64,000 nt of DNA from Adhaeribacter arboris (GCF_003023845.1 NZ_PYFT01000001.1:4030001-4094000); one strand, 5' to 3'. Shown: positions 16,433 through 26,226, numbered from the stretch's first letter. Program-made: numbers and translations. The notes: a model not told the origin generated them from the letters alone.

Positions 16433-16579
16433 ATTTAACAGGAAATAAACTTAAAAATAAATTTAAGCCATTCCCTTAATGCCGATATTAAATAATGGGG
16501 ACATAGATTTTGAAACGGAAAGGAAATACATTGTTCCAGGTGATTACTTAACTTTGGAGAAGGAAAATGTAAGACAAAA

Positions 16580-16614
16580 AAAACAGGTAAGAGTATTATT
16601 TTCTTACCTGTTTT
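16580..16614 (-). terminator. Terminator of the small membrane protein gene
   Basis: A 12-bp perfect stem AAAACAGGTAAG/CTTACCTGTTTT with an 11-base loop. On the minus strand it runs into a T run. Confidence 0.85.
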
Positions 16615-16633
16615 ACATTTTAAGTTATAAAGC

Positions 16634-17080
16634 CTATTTATGATGAAAAATTGGAATATTGAGATGACTTAACTCGTGTAGGGCAAAGGTAAAAGCAACT
16701 CCCCAGAAAATAGCGCTCCAAAGCATATGTAATAAAATATGACGTTGACTGGCTCCTAAAACCGTAGCCATAATAGTGCCGATTACCGGACTAAAAATAA
16801 CCGGCGTTAGAAAAGCAATACCTTTAATTCCGAACTTTTGCCAGATCTGCACAATTTTCCGGCTCTTTTTGGTAAAAATGGGCTTATTCTTTGCCCGGTG
16901 CTTTTCTACGTACCATCGCGAAACGAGCATGCCTACCTGCGAAAAAATAAAGACACTCGTCATCATGCCGGTTACGCTTAACAGTAAGGTCATCCAAAAA
17001 GATAAGCCCATGGATACCCCCGCTAGCGGTCCGCCAAAAAACTTAACCATACTTAGAAGGTAAACAGATAAATATTTCAT
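16634..17080 (-). CDS. Small multi-pass membrane protein of unknown function
   Basis: The frame opens at 17104, but the ATG at 17080 (MKYLSVYLLSMVKFFGGPLAG) gives a cleaner start directly before the first hydrophobic segment and about 148 residues. It has about four membrane spans, a basic cytoplasmic loop RAKNKPIFTKKSRK and a conserved-looking FLTPVIFSPVIGTIMATVLGA stretch, ending in a histidine-rich tail. It resembles the small multidrug export/SNARE-like membrane proteins in length and loop pattern, but I cannot place it firmly. It has its own terminator. Confidence 0.7.
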   Translation of the reverse strand: MKYLSVYLLSMVKFFGGPLAGVSMGLSFWMTLLLSVTGMMTSVFIFSQVGMLVSRWYVEKHRAKNKPIFTKKSRKIVQIWQKFGIKGIAFLTPVIFSPVIGTIMATVLGASQRHILLHMLWSAIFWGVAFTFALHELSHLNIPIFHHK

Positions 17081-17229
17081 TATTTCAGCGGCCAAGTGAT
17101 GCACTAGTTTATTGTATTAAGTTCGCAGTAAGTTATTATATAACGTAAGACATACGTCGGAAAATTGTAATACGGATCTTTATACAAGAAAAGTACCAGA
17201 CTTTTAATAAAATACAAATATTGCTATTT

Positions 17230-17886
17230 TTAGATTTTCGACCCGAAAGCTAGATCGCCGGCATCACCTAAGCCAGGTACAATGTAAGCTCGTTCATTCA
17301 GGTGATTATCTAAAGCTCCTAACCAAATCATGGCTTGGGGTAGTTCTCGTTGAATATGGCTTACTCCTTCAGGGCTGGCAATAGCCGCCGCAATGTGCAC
17401 TTGGCTAGGCGTACCAAACCGCAGCATAGCCTTATACGTAAGCGCCAATGAGGTACCCGTAGCCAGCATAGGGTCCACGAGTAATAATACGCGCCTTTCT
17501 AGGGAAGGCCCCGCTAAGTAATCAACGTTTACGGCTATTTCCGAAGTGGCTTCTAACCGGTAAGCGGCTACGAAAGCGCTCGGCGATTTATCGAAATAAT
17601 TTAAAAAGCCATGGTGAAAAGGTAAGCCGGCCCGCAAAACTGTGGCTAGTACGGGATAATCTACCAAGTGCTGCTGTTCGCAGGCAGCTAAGGGAGTTTG
17701 AATTTGCTGCGGCGCATAAGTTAACCGGGTAGAAATTTTATAAGCCAGCACTTCTCCTAACCGTTCCAGATTGCGCCGAAAACGCATACTGTCGCGCTGC
17801 ACCTGCACATTTCGCAGTTCAGAAATAAATTGGCTAGCCACCGATGGCTCCTGGGTAAGAATATAAATAGAATCTGACGGCTTCAT
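17230..17886 (-). CDS. upp: Uracil phosphoribosyltransferase
   Basis: Converts uracil and PRPP to UMP in pyrimidine salvage. The 218 residues have normal length. The PRPP loop reads LLVDPMLATGTSLALTY, where most Upp proteins have MLATGGS. The uracil-binding C-terminus YIVPGLGDAGDLAFG is intact. The N-terminal half is rather divergent from classical Upp. A TACTTTTG box lies about 50 bases upstream. It is transcribed divergently from the outer-membrane protein gene at 18125. Confidence 0.9.
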   Translation of the reverse strand: MKPSDSIYILTQEPSVASQFISELRNVQVQRDSMRFRRNLERLGEVLAYKISTRLTYAPQQIQTPLAACEQQHLVDYPVLATVLRAGLPFHHGFLNYFDKSPSAFVAAYRLEATSEIAVNVDYLAGPSLERRVLLLVDPMLATGTSLALTYKAMLRFGTPSQVHIAAAIASPEGVSHIQRELPQAMIWLGALDNHLNERAYIVPGLGDAGDLAFGSKI

Positions 17887-17938
17887 AAATAAGAAAAGTT
17901 CTTGAGGTGAAAAGAAACGTTTAGAAATATGCTCGGCT

Positions 17939-17946
17939 CAAAAGTA
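17939..17946 (-). promoter_or_regulatory. Minus-7 promoter box of upp
   Basis: TACTTTTG on the minus strand matches TAnnTTTG and implies a leader of about 45 bases. No TTG element was identified. Confidence 0.45.
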
Positions 17947-18124
17947 ATTCGTTTAAGAGTGGATACGTTAATTTATTCTGGAATGAATTAAACTATGGAT
18001 CCTATTTTATAGTATATCCTTATCTTCAAATTAATATCTTTTGCTTTTGTCTTGTAAAACACAGAAGTGCATAAGAGCAAATTCTGGATTGTAAAACTTT
18101 GGTTGTTACCTTTTCACCTTCTCT

Positions 18125-19804
18125 ATGAGATTATCAATTACGTTGTTTTGCTTATTGTTTTTTCTAGTTAATGCAGGTTTTGCTCAAAGCACCTACGTAC
18201 CACTCGACCCGGATACGTATCATAAAATAGAACGTTTCCAGATTAAATTCAGTAAACAGGTGCCTAATTTCCACACCGGTATTAAGCCGTACTTCCGGAA
18301 GGAAGTTGCCGACCTGGCCCAGGAAGTATTTCGGAAAAACGATTCGCTTTCGCACTCCGACCAGTTTAACGCAACTTATTTACTAAATGATAACTGGAAT
18401 TATACCGACCGGGTAAATCAGACTAACTTTAATAAACCGTTTCTGCGCTATTTTTTCCGCCAGCCCGCCGACTTATATTCCGTAGACATACCCAATTTTA
18501 CCTTACGGATTAATCCGGTAATTCACTTTGAAGGCGGTTTGGACTCGGATGTAGATGGATTGCGCTACATTAATACTCGGGGCATTCAGTTAGAAGGGCA
18601 ACTCGATGAAAAATTAGGTTTTTATACGTTTATAACCGATAATCAGGCTCGGTTTCCGGAATACGTAAACGACCGGATTGTACGGGATACCATTTTACCG
18701 CACGAAGGCTACTTCAAACCTTTCCGGAGCGTGGGTTACGACAAAACGGCGGGTTACGATTTTACTACTGCCCGGGGCTACCTTAATTACGCGGCTTCTA
18801 AACACGTAAGTGTACAACTTGGCCACGACAAAAATTTTATTGGCAACGGCTACCGCTCCTTAGTGCTTTCGGATTATGCTCCCGCTTATTTTTTCTTAAA
18901 ATTTAACGTGAACGTCTGGAAGTTGCAGTACACCAATTTGTTCACCGAAATGAACGCCGATTACGATTTTAGGGACCAGTTGCTGCCCAAGAAATACTTT
19001 GCCTACCATCATCTAGGCATTAATTTTACGCCTAATTTTAACGTTGGCGTGTTTGAATCGGTGGTGTACGCCCGCGACAAAGGCCATTTTGAATTAGAAT
19101 ACCTCAATCCTATCATTTTTTACCGGAGCGTGGAGCTTATGCTAGGGAGTAACGATAACGCGCTGTTAGGCTTGGATTTTAAAGTTAATTTATTTCAAAC
19201 GGCCCAGGTATACGGCCAAGTAATGCTCGATGAATTTTCGTTGACAAACGTGCGAGCCCGTAACGGTTGGTGGGGTAATAAACAAGCTTTTCAGTTGGGA
19301 GCCAAATACATAGATGTGGCGGGTATTGCCAATCTGGATGCACAAGGTGAGTTTAATTTTATCCGGCCGTACACGTATCAGCACGAAAATAAATTTACTA
19401 ATTATCAGCATTATCAACAGCCACTCGCGCATCCTATGGGGGCTAACTTGTACGAATGGATTGGCATTCTGCGCTACCAACCGCTAGGCCGCTTAAACTT
19501 AACTGCTAAAGCTATCTACACCCATTACGGCGCTGATACCGATACCCTGAATTACGGAAACAATGTTTTATTGCCTTATACAACCCGGGCGCAGGAATTT
19601 AACAACAAAGTTGGTCAGGGAGTTACTACTGATCAATTGCACGTAGATGTAACCGCTTCGTGGCAATTACGGCACAACCTATTTCTGGATGTAAAACAGA
19701 TTCTCCGGAAAGTAGACAGTCAATTGGCGGCCCGTTCTAACAATACGGCTTATACCACGCTGGCTTTTCGCTGGAACATTCCCCAACGACTACATGAGTT
19801 TTAA
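18125..19804 (+). CDS. Outer-membrane beta-barrel protein, capsule assembly Wzi / gliding RemB-like
   Basis: A 559-residue exported protein with signal peptide MRLSITLFCLLFFLVNAGFA. A long array of alternating aromatic beta-strands follows, typical of outer-membrane barrels (for example YFFLKFNVNVWKLQY and LGINFTPNFNVGVFESVVY). The GHDKNFIGNGYRSLVLSDYAPAYFF segment resembles the Wzi-like barrel family, some members of which are annotated RemB in gliding Bacteroidota. It may anchor capsule or act in surface motility. No capsule genes flank it, so the role is not settled. It stands alone as a transcription unit. Confidence 0.65.
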   Translation: MRLSITLFCLLFFLVNAGFAQSTYVPLDPDTYHKIERFQIKFSKQVPNFHTGIKPYFRKEVADLAQEVFRKNDSLSHSDQFNATYLLNDNWNYTDRVNQTNFNKPFLRYFFRQPADLYSVDIPNFTLRINPVIHFEGGLDSDVDGLRYINTRGIQLEGQLDEKLGFYTFITDNQARFPEYVNDRIVRDTILPHEGYFKPFRSVGYDKTAGYDFTTARGYLNYAASKHVSVQLGHDKNFIGNGYRSLVLSDYAPAYFFLKFNVNVWKLQYTNLFTEMNADYDFRDQLLPKKYFAYHHLGINFTPNFNVGVFESVVYARDKGHFELEYLNPIIFYRSVELMLGSNDNALLGLDFKVNLFQTAQVYGQVMLDEFSLTNVRARNGWWGNKQAFQLGAKYIDVAGIANLDAQGEFNFIRPYTYQHENKFTNYQHYQQPLAHPMGANLYEWIGILRYQPLGRLNLTAKAIYTHYGADTDTLNYGNNVLLPYTTRAQEFNNKVGQGVTTDQLHVDVTASWQLRHNLFLDVKQILRKVDSQLAARSNNTAYTTLAFRWNIPQRLHEF

Positions 19805-20084
19805 CTTAGTGTTTAGTCCACAGTCCGTAGGCGATAGCCGTGATTGTAATTAGTTTATTAGATGATTTAAGGTTTATCAACCCGCAAACTTATAATTAAC
19901 TTAACGCTAGAAATAACTAAAGTACTCTTTTTTGATATGAACGCTGAACACTCTGATAAGCCATATGATTATCCGTTCAGAAAATAAGTGCACTTAAATT
20001 AAACCTTACTTTCCATAGGCTCTGGTCTGCCATCCGTGGACTATCGACTATTGACTATGGACTAATTCTACTACCTTTGCCAAC
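19805..20084. repeat. Intergenic region with degenerate GACTATGG-type repeats (family R3)
   Basis: Just after the barrel gene lies AGTCCACAGTCCGTAGGCGA. Before the ABC exporter lies CTCTGGTCTGCCATCCGTGG, followed by ACTATCGACTATTGACTATG. AGTCCAC (19815-19821) and GTGGACT (20036-20042) are inverted to each other. A related arrangement flanks the gap at 24951-25115. The right part also supplies the TTG of the exporter promoter. Confidence 0.5.
20051..20079 (+). promoter_or_regulatory. Promoter of the ABC exporter, nearly leaderless
   Basis: TTG at 20051-20053, an 18-base spacer and TACCTTTG at 20072-20079. The ATG follows five bases after the box, so the message should begin at or very near the start codon. 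The TTG lies inside an R3 repeat. Confidence 0.65.
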
Positions 20085-21932
20085 ATGAAAACCTATTGGC
20101 GCATTCTGCAGTTTGCCCGGCCTTTCGGCGGGTTTGTGCCGCAGTACTTTATATTTACCTTTCTAGGCATTGTTTTCGGATTATTTAACTTTGCCTTACT
20201 TATTCCTTTGCTCGAAGTTCTTTTTGGCACGGTAGATACTTCGAAGGCTCAAACTATTCTTCAAAAACCGGCGTTTTCCCTGAGCCTTGATTTCGCTAAA
20301 GAATATTTTAATTATTATTTTGGACAGATAATCCGGGAAAACGGAAAAAGTGGTGCCTTGCAATTTGTTTGTATTTTAATTTTAATATCCAACTTACTGG
20401 CCAACTTATTCCGGTACCTGAGCCTACGCCTCGACGGGGCCATTCGAGCCAAAGTAGTACGTAATTTACGCTTGGCCGTTTACGAACGCCTTACGCAACT
20501 ACAGTTGGGCTTTTTCTCCAATGAACGCCGGGGCGATATTATGACCCGTCTGACTACCGATGTGCAGGAAATCGAGAATTCTGTTATCAGTACTTTAAAC
20601 GTAGTATCGCGCGAGCCGCTTACCATTGTGGGTTTATTCGCGATGCTATTTGCCATGTCGGTAAAGCTCACCTTATTTACGGTGTTGGTAATGCCCATTT
20701 CAGGCTATATTATTTCTGCTATTTCTAAAAAACTAAAGCAACGCGCTGTAGAAGGGCACGAGTCGCTGGGCACTATCCTGAGCATTATCGACGAAACCTT
20801 AGGCGGCATGCGCGTGATTAAAGCCTTTAACGCGCAGGAATATGTCATTGATAAGTTCAGTCAGCACAATAACCGGTATGCCCGCATTATTACCTCTATC
20901 ACCAACAAACGAAGTTTAGCTTCCCCTATTTCCGAATTTATGGGTGTAGCCGCGGTGGCAGGCATTTTATTTTACGGCGGATCGTTGGTTCTCAATCAGC
21001 AATCTGATTTAACCGCTAGTGAGTTTATTACCTACATCGTGCTTTTCTCGCAGGTACTGGTTCCCGCAAAGGCTATTTCCACCGCCTTCAGCAATATTCA
21101 GCGGGGTTTGGTGTCCGGCGATAAGATTCTGGCTATTATAGATACCCAGCCGCAAATTCGGGATCTACCCACCGCTAAAATATTACCTGCTTTTACCGAG
21201 TCCATTACTTTTCAGGATGTTTCTTTCGCTTACGGCACCGAACCGGTATTGCAGCATATTAATCTTACTATTCCGAAAGGTAAAACCATTGCCCTGGTAG
21301 GTCCTTCGGGCGGCGGTAAATCTACTTTGGCCGATTTACTGCCGCGTTTTTATGACCCCACCTCCGGAATTATTACCATTGATGGCATGGATATTAAAAC
21401 CTGCACCCTGCACTCTCTGCGCGACCAATTGGGGGTAGTTACCCAGGAGTCTATTTTATTTAACGATACCATTTTTAATAACATTGCTTTTAATAAAACC
21501 GAAGCCACCGAAGCCGAAGTAATAGCCGCTGCTAAAATTGCCAACGCTCACGACTTTATCTTACAAACCCCCAATGGTTACCAGACCACCATTGGCGATA
21601 GAGGTGGTAAATTATCGGGTGGGCAACGACAACGGATTAGTATTGCCCGGGCAATTTTAAAAAATCCGCCTATTTTAATTATGGATGAGGCTACTTCTGC
21701 ATTAGATACCGAATCGGAGAAATTAGTACAAGAAGCCTTGATTAATTTAATGAAAAACCGTACCTCGCTGGTAATTGCACACCGGCTAAGTACTATTCAG
21801 CACGCTGACGAGATTATTGTGCTGCAAAAAGGTAAAATCCGGGAGCGCGGTACCCACGAACAATTGCTGCGGCAAAATGGGTTATACGCCCGGCTTAATC
21901 AAATGCAGATTACCACTAGCGTAGTTTCCTGA
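20085..21932 (+). CDS. ABC exporter with fused permease and ATPase, MsbA-like
   Basis: A 615-residue half-transporter that should work as a homodimer in the inner membrane. Residues 1 to about 335 hold the six-span type IV exporter domain. The ATPase has Walker A GPSGGGKST near 406-414, signature LSGGQRQR near 510, Walker B ILIMDEATSALD near 533 and a switch histidine in VIAHRLSTI. Sequence and layout fit the MsbA/lipid-exporter group, so lipid A-core or other lipid flipping is plausible. Drug export cannot be excluded. Confidence 0.9.
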   Translation: MKTYWRILQFARPFGGFVPQYFIFTFLGIVFGLFNFALLIPLLEVLFGTVDTSKAQTILQKPAFSLSLDFAKEYFNYYFGQIIRENGKSGALQFVCILILISNLLANLFRYLSLRLDGAIRAKVVRNLRLAVYERLTQLQLGFFSNERRGDIMTRLTTDVQEIENSVISTLNVVSREPLTIVGLFAMLFAMSVKLTLFTVLVMPISGYIISAISKKLKQRAVEGHESLGTILSIIDETLGGMRVIKAFNAQEYVIDKFSQHNNRYARIITSITNKRSLASPISEFMGVAAVAGILFYGGSLVLNQQSDLTASEFITYIVLFSQVLVPAKAISTAFSNIQRGLVSGDKILAIIDTQPQIRDLPTAKILPAFTESITFQDVSFAYGTEPVLQHINLTIPKGKTIALVGPSGGGKSTLADLLPRFYDPTSGIITIDGMDIKTCTLHSLRDQLGVVTQESILFNDTIFNNIAFNKTEATEAEVIAAAKIANAHDFILQTPNGYQTTIGDRGGKLSGGQRQRISIARAILKNPPILIMDEATSALDTESEKLVQEALINLMKNRTSLVIAHRLSTIQHADEIIVLQKGKIRERGTHEQLLRQNGLYARLNQMQITTSVVS

Positions 21933-22120
21933 ACAATTAATTACACATCCTGGAAGCTTGATATAAGAATACTTTAGGATAGTTTAGATATTGTTCTTTC
22001 ATCTGATTAACAATGATTTAAGTTTAAAAAGTAAGGTTAAATCCTTAAAGTAGAAATTATTATCCCAAGCTGGACATTTACGTATTATAACTGAAGCGTC
22101 ACGCATTAAGTAAAATTCTT

Positions 22121-22546
22121 ATGGAAGCGATAAAGAAATTTGTAAACGTATTGGTTATACTGTACTTAGTAGCAGCTACCCTTATTTATCTGGATGTATT
22201 GAAGGTTGGTCAAGATGCTAACCCTAATTTTAATACTACTTTTTACGTGGTGGGTGGCGTTATTTTGCTACTCGAATTGCTCGTAGAAAATTTGTATATT
22301 GCTACCCTAAAACGCGGTCAGGTTCATACGCAACGCAAAATAAACGAATTAAAAGCCTTGCTCTACGACCAGAAACAAGAAATGCAGCAGTACCGAAGCA
22401 ACCGCACTCCCGAGACTAATACTAGCACGTCTCCGTTAAATTCTTCCGCTCCTGTTTATGATCGCAACACTATTATTGTAAAACCTGGTTTTTCATCCGG
22501 TCAGGACCCCAATCGATCATCGCCTAAAAACTCTGACCCTATTTAA
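22121..22546 (+). CDS. Small membrane protein with C-terminal coiled coil
   Basis: A 141-residue protein I do not recognise. It has two membrane spans (about 8-24 and 41-60). A charged amphipathic helix [20 protein letters not shown] is likely to be a coiled coil. A low-complexity Ser/Thr/Asn/Pro tail follows. It ends four bases before the gmhA-like gene and is probably cotranscribed with it. The arrangement suggests an envelope-associated role, but function is unknown. Confidence 0.72.
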   Translation: MEAIKKFVNVLVILYLVAATLIYLDVLKVGQDANPNFNTTFYVVGGVILLLELLVENLYIATLKRGQVHTQRKINELKALLYDQKQEMQQYRSNRTPETNTSTSPLNSSAPVYDRNTIIVKPGFSSGQDPNRSSPKNSDPI

Positions 22547-22550
22547 TGGC

Positions 22551-23138
22551 ATGTCTACTATTTCTGATACAATATTGGCCGAACTGAATGAGGCCCAAAA
22601 TTTATTAAATTCTTTTATTGCTCTGCCAGAAACTACGGCAAAAATAGAGGCAGCGGCTCAGATCATGAGCCAGGCCATTAAAAATAAAGGCAAAATCTTA
22701 TCCTGCGGTAATGGTGGATCTATGTGCGATGCCATGCACTTTGCCGAAGAATTATCGGGCCGGTACCGCCACGACCGGCAGGCCTTACCCGCTATTTCTA
22801 TTTCAGATTCCAGTCACCTGAGTTGCGTGAGTAATGATTACGGTTACGATTCTGTTTTTTCGCGCTACCTGGAAGCTTTAGGAAACCCCGGCGATGTTTT
22901 ACTCGCCATTAGTACTAGCGGTAATTCTGGCAACGTATTAAAAGCAGCTGAAACTGCGCGCGAAAAAGGATTAAAAGTAGTTAGCCTTACTGGTAAAGAT
23001 GGTGGTAAACTCGCACCGCTTAGCGACGTAGAAATCCGGGTTCCCCATTTTGGCTACGCCGATCGCATCCAGGAAATTCACATTAAAGTTATTCATATCC
23101 TGATTTTACTGATTGAACAAAGCGTAATAGGTAAATAG
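22551..23138 (+). CDS. gmhA: Phosphoheptose isomerase-like SIS-domain protein
   Basis: A 195-residue SIS-domain isomerase that converts sedoheptulose 7-phosphate to manno-heptose 7-phosphate, the entry to heptose of the LPS inner core. It has the glycine/serine-rich phosphate site [33 protein letters not shown] and the C-terminal [14 protein letters not shown] helix with catalytic histidines. Length matches GmhA, so a DiaA-like regulator is less likely. The gene follows the small membrane protein gene by four bases. No other heptose genes are in the window. Confidence 0.88.
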   Translation: MSTISDTILAELNEAQNLLNSFIALPETTAKIEAAAQIMSQAIKNKGKILSCGNGGSMCDAMHFAEELSGRYRHDRQALPAISISDSSHLSCVSNDYGYDSVFSRYLEALGNPGDVLLAISTSGNSGNVLKAAETAREKGLKVVSLTGKDGGKLAPLSDVEIRVPHFGYADRIQEIHIKVIHILILLIEQSVIGK

Positions 23139-23176
23139 CTTGTCTGTATCCTACCGAGTTAAAATTTATTAACGGT

Positions 23177-23214
23177 GCCTGTGCTGTAACGCGCATTCAC
23201 CTTTTAGCACAGGC
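23177..23214 (+). terminator. Weak hairpin after the gmhA-like gene
   Basis: GCCTGTGCT (23177-23185) and AGCACAGGC (23206-23214) can pair across a 20-base loop. No T run follows directly, so termination is uncertain. Confidence 0.3.
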
Positions 23215-23413
23215 TTGCAATAAGTTTGTGCTTTTGCTTTTTAAAGGGTTCTTAATTAAGTAAGTGTACCAATAGCTTCAAGTAAAATTTAGCTTTAGCT
23301 ATATTTAATTAAATACTTCTTCGGAAATCAAAATCCTGGAATTTATTTGCTGGCTTTCCTGTTCCGCTTCCAATTATACCTTATTCTCTATATTTTAATT
23401 TATACCCGATTTC

Positions 23414-24952
23414 ATGCTCATAAAAACGTTTGGTAGTGCGGTACAAGGCGTAAATGCCTACACTATTACCATGGAAGTAAATGTTACTCCTGGCACCAAG
23501 TATTATATGGTTGGATTGCCCGATAATGCCATTAAAGAAAGTGAGCAACGCATTGAATCGGCCTTAAAGTTTAATGGCTACCGCATGCCCCGCCAGAAAG
23601 TGGTCATAAATATGGCTCCGGCAGGTATCCGAAAAGAAGGTTCCGCTTACGACTTACCCATTGCGCTGGGTATTCTGGCGGCCTCCGACCAAATGCGCGG
23701 CGAACGTTTAGGCGAGTACATTATTATGGGCGAGCTCTCGCTCGACGGTACTTTACGTCCGGTAAAAGGTATTCTGCCCATTGCTATTCAGGCCCGTAAG
23801 GAAGGTTTCAAAGGGTTTGTACTCCCAATTCAAAATGCTCAAGAAGCCGCTATTGTAAATAAATTAGATATTATCGGGGTTGAAAATATCAAACAGGCCA
23901 TTGATTTTTTTGATGGTAAAGTAGATATTACTCCTTTGGTGATAGATACCCGCGATATTTTTCAAGCTACGGTTAACCAATACGAAGCAGATTTTGCGCA
24001 TGTGCAAGGTCAGGAAAACATCAAAAGAGCGTTGGAAATTGCGGCGGCTGGTGGTCATAATGCCATTATGATCGGTCCTCCCGGAGCCGGTAAAACTATG
24101 TTGGCGAAACGTTTGCCTTCTATTTTACCGCCGCTTACCATGCACGAAGCTTTAGAAACCACCAAAATTCATTCGGTGGCTGGTAAATTGGGCGAATCGG
24201 CTTCTTTGCTATCTACGCGGCCATTTCGGGCACCGCATCATACCATTTCGGACGTAGCTTTAGTAGGTGGCGGTGGTGTGCCGCAGCCCGGCGAAATTTC
24301 TCTTTCGCACAACGGAGTACTTTTTATGGATGAATTGCCGGAGTTTAAACGCACTGTATTGGAAGTAATGCGCCAGCCCCTCGAAGAGCGACGTGTTTCT
24401 ATCTCCCGGGCCAAAATGACCATTGATTTTCCGGCTAACTTTATGCTCATTGCCAGCATGAATCCGTGCCCGTGTGGCTACTACAATCATCCGGATAAGG
24501 ATTGCGTGTGCGGACCAGGAGTGGTACAACGGTATTTGAACAAAGTAAGTGGCCCGCTCTTAGACCGGATTGATTTGCACGTAGAAGTAACTCCCGTAAC
24601 CTTCGACCAGATGACTGAATCGCGCAAGGCGGAAAGCAGCGAAGCCATTCGGGAGCGGGTAGTAAAAGCTAGGCAAATTCAGGAGGAACGGTTTAAAGAA
24701 TTTCCGAATATTCATTCTAACGCCATGATGCCTTCGCAAATGGTAAAAGAAATTTGCGAAATAAACGCCGGCGGCAAAGCTTTATTGAAAACTGCCATGG
24801 AACGCTTAGGTTTATCGGCGCGCGCTTACGATCGTATTCTAAAGGTAAGCCGTACCATTGCCGATTTGGCTGATTCCCCAGAGATCCGCATCGAACATTT
24901 AGCGGAAGCTATTCAATATCGCAGCCTCGATCGGGAAGGTTGGGCTGGATAG
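23414..24952 (+). CDS. YifB/ComM-family Mg-chelatase-like AAA+ ATPase
   Basis: A 512-residue protein. The N-terminal ChlI-like/Lon-like fold covers about 1-170. The AAA+ core has Walker A GPPGAGKTM near 221, the pre-sensor HHTISDVALVGGG and Walker B GVLFMDELPEF. A conserved cysteine cluster CPCGYYNHPDKDCVC precedes the Mg-chelatase C-terminal domain ending LAEAIQYRSLDR. In naturally competent bacteria ComM promotes branch migration during transformation, and in others the role is open. It is complete and has no competence genes nearby. Confidence 0.92.
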   Translation: MLIKTFGSAVQGVNAYTITMEVNVTPGTKYYMVGLPDNAIKESEQRIESALKFNGYRMPRQKVVINMAPAGIRKEGSAYDLPIALGILAASDQMRGERLGEYIIMGELSLDGTLRPVKGILPIAIQARKEGFKGFVLPIQNAQEAAIVNKLDIIGVENIKQAIDFFDGKVDITPLVIDTRDIFQATVNQYEADFAHVQGQENIKRALEIAAAGGHNAIMIGPPGAGKTMLAKRLPSILPPLTMHEALETTKIHSVAGKLGESASLLSTRPFRAPHHTISDVALVGGGGVPQPGEISLSHNGVLFMDELPEFKRTVLEVMRQPLEERRVSISRAKMTIDFPANFMLIASMNPCPCGYYNHPDKDCVCGPGVVQRYLNKVSGPLLDRIDLHVEVTPVTFDQMTESRKAESSEAIRERVVKARQIQEERFKEFPNIHSNAMMPSQMVKEICEINAGGKALLKTAMERLGLSARAYDRILKVSRTIADLADSPEIRIEHLAEAIQYRSLDREGWAG

Positions 24953-25115
24953 ACGATAGTCGATGGTCGATAGTCTACAGACCACGGTTGATTGGAAACA
25001 ACAATAGTATAAAGGATTATTTATAATTACTCCATAAATTTTATTAATTTACTGAAGTCTATGGCCCATTGACTATTCACCATAGTCTGTGGTCTGCCGA
25101 CTATCGTCTATGGTC
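24951..25115. repeat. Inverted pair of GACTATCG-type repeats (family R3) between convergent genes
   Basis: AGACGATAGTCG (24951-24962) is perfectly inverted by CGACTATCGTCT (25098-25109), and CAGACCAC (24978-24985) by GTGGTCTG (25089-25096). The segment can form a long imperfect cruciform. It begins inside the stop codon of the ATPase gene and reaches into the end of the deacylase gene on the other strand, so it probably also serves as a two-way terminator. Confidence 0.6.
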
Positions 25116-26226
25116 TATTTTTCCTCCAAAACCGAAATCCTAACCGGTATTCAATAATATCGGCTTTAATCAGATCGTGTAATTTTAAGCCAGCTGCCAG
25201 GTAAATATTTCGGGTAAGCGGATACCGTGTTTCCAGTCGCTGGTAAAACGGGGCATCTGATTTATACGGCCGGTAGGCATACCAGCCCACATACGTACCA
25301 AAGCCCAGTTTACCAAGGGCTAACTCATGGCCAAAGTTTAGCGCCACTCTTTTTATATCCGGCGAAGTACCTGGTTTTACCCGCGGGTCCCAATTCCGCC
25401 GTGGAAGGAGCGATGGATCATAAAACCCTTCCAACCCCACCAGTAAGGTGCTTTTCGGGTTTAACTGTTGCATAGCCGAAAGAGCTATCGACTTAACGGT
25501 GTAAGTAAGCGTATCAAAATCGTTACGCTGTTTTATGCCGGCGCTGCTGCTAATAGTAAAAGAAAGTTTATTTTCGGGAGGTGGCCACGCTTGTATTAAT
25601 GGCTCAAAGGAACGATGGCTATAGTAGTTTAAGCCTAGGCTAAGCGTGCCAATATTTATTCCCAAATTAGGTTTCGCATTGCCTCCGTTTGAATAATGGT
25701 TAATTCCGGCTGCCAACACGAGCGAAAACTTCTGACTAAGCATTCGTTCGTACTCCGCTCTAAATTGAATAACTGCATTTAAGGGAGCACTAATAACATT
25801 ATTGGTCGCATTTACTCGCCAGTCGAAATGGTTGCTAAAATACGCTAGCCCACTGCCTAATCGCACACTTAATTGATCCTGAACCCGATGGTAAACAAAT
25901 TTATTAATGTAAATACTGGCTGCAACGGATTTACCTAAAATAGGCTCCTGGTAATCGAAGGCAATAAATGAAATGCCGATGCGGGGATACTTGTATAGCT
26001 GGTGCCAGAATTTAGTACCTGTAGTTTGGTATTGTAAATTTATTTCGACTCCATTGGGCTTTACGCCTTGTAAGTGCCTTATTTTTGGGCTATGTACCAG
26101 CACGGAGCCCGCTTGATAGGCTACTCCTATAATAAGTGGAGTACGTTCTTGCGCGTAAGCCGCCAGGCAGCTAAAATAACCTAAAACAATAAAATACCAC
26201 CTAAATATTAGGCGCTTTTTACTCAT
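25108..26226 (-). CDS. Acyloxyacyl hydrolase / PagL-like lipid A deacylase
   Basis: The chosen start is the ATG at 26226 (MSKKRLIFRWYFIVLGYFS), which opens a signal peptide ending near AYAQ. A longer frame from 26256 would put extra residues ahead of it. The product of about 372 residues is an outer-membrane barrel. The motif INHYSNGGNAKPNLGIN matches the PagL HxSNxG active-site pattern, which together with a downstream acid removes the 3-O-acyl chain of lipid A. It is about twice the length of classical PagL, as usual for Bacteroidota versions. Its last codons overlap an R3 repeat. Confidence 0.8.
   Translation of the reverse strand: MSKKRLIFRWYFIVLGYFSCLAAYAQERTPLIIGVAYQAGSVLVHSPKIRHLQGVKPNGVEINLQYQTTGTKFWHQLYKYPRIGISFIAFDYQEPILGKSVAASIYINKFVYHRVQDQLSVRLGSGLAYFSNHFDWRVNATNNVISAPLNAVIQFRAEYERMLSQKFSLVLAAGINHYSNGGNAKPNLGINIGTLSLGLNYYSHRSFEPLIQAWPPPENKLSFTISSSAGIKQRNDFDTLTYTVKSIALSAMQQLNPKSTLLVGLEGFYDPSLLPRRNWDPRVKPGTSPDIKRVALNFGHELALGKLGFGTYVGWYAYRPYKSDAPFYQRLETRYPLTRNIYLAAGLKLHDLIKADIIEYRLGFRFWRKNRP

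Larger units (their letters stand above)
16263..16633. other. Upstream region of the sugar operon
   Basis: Carries repeated ACCAG/CTGGT and TTTACC/GGTAAA half-sites (16341-16432) and the terminator of the next minus-strand gene (16580-16614). No coding frame is supported. No exact TAnnTTTG box facing the operon was found. Confidence 0.5.
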
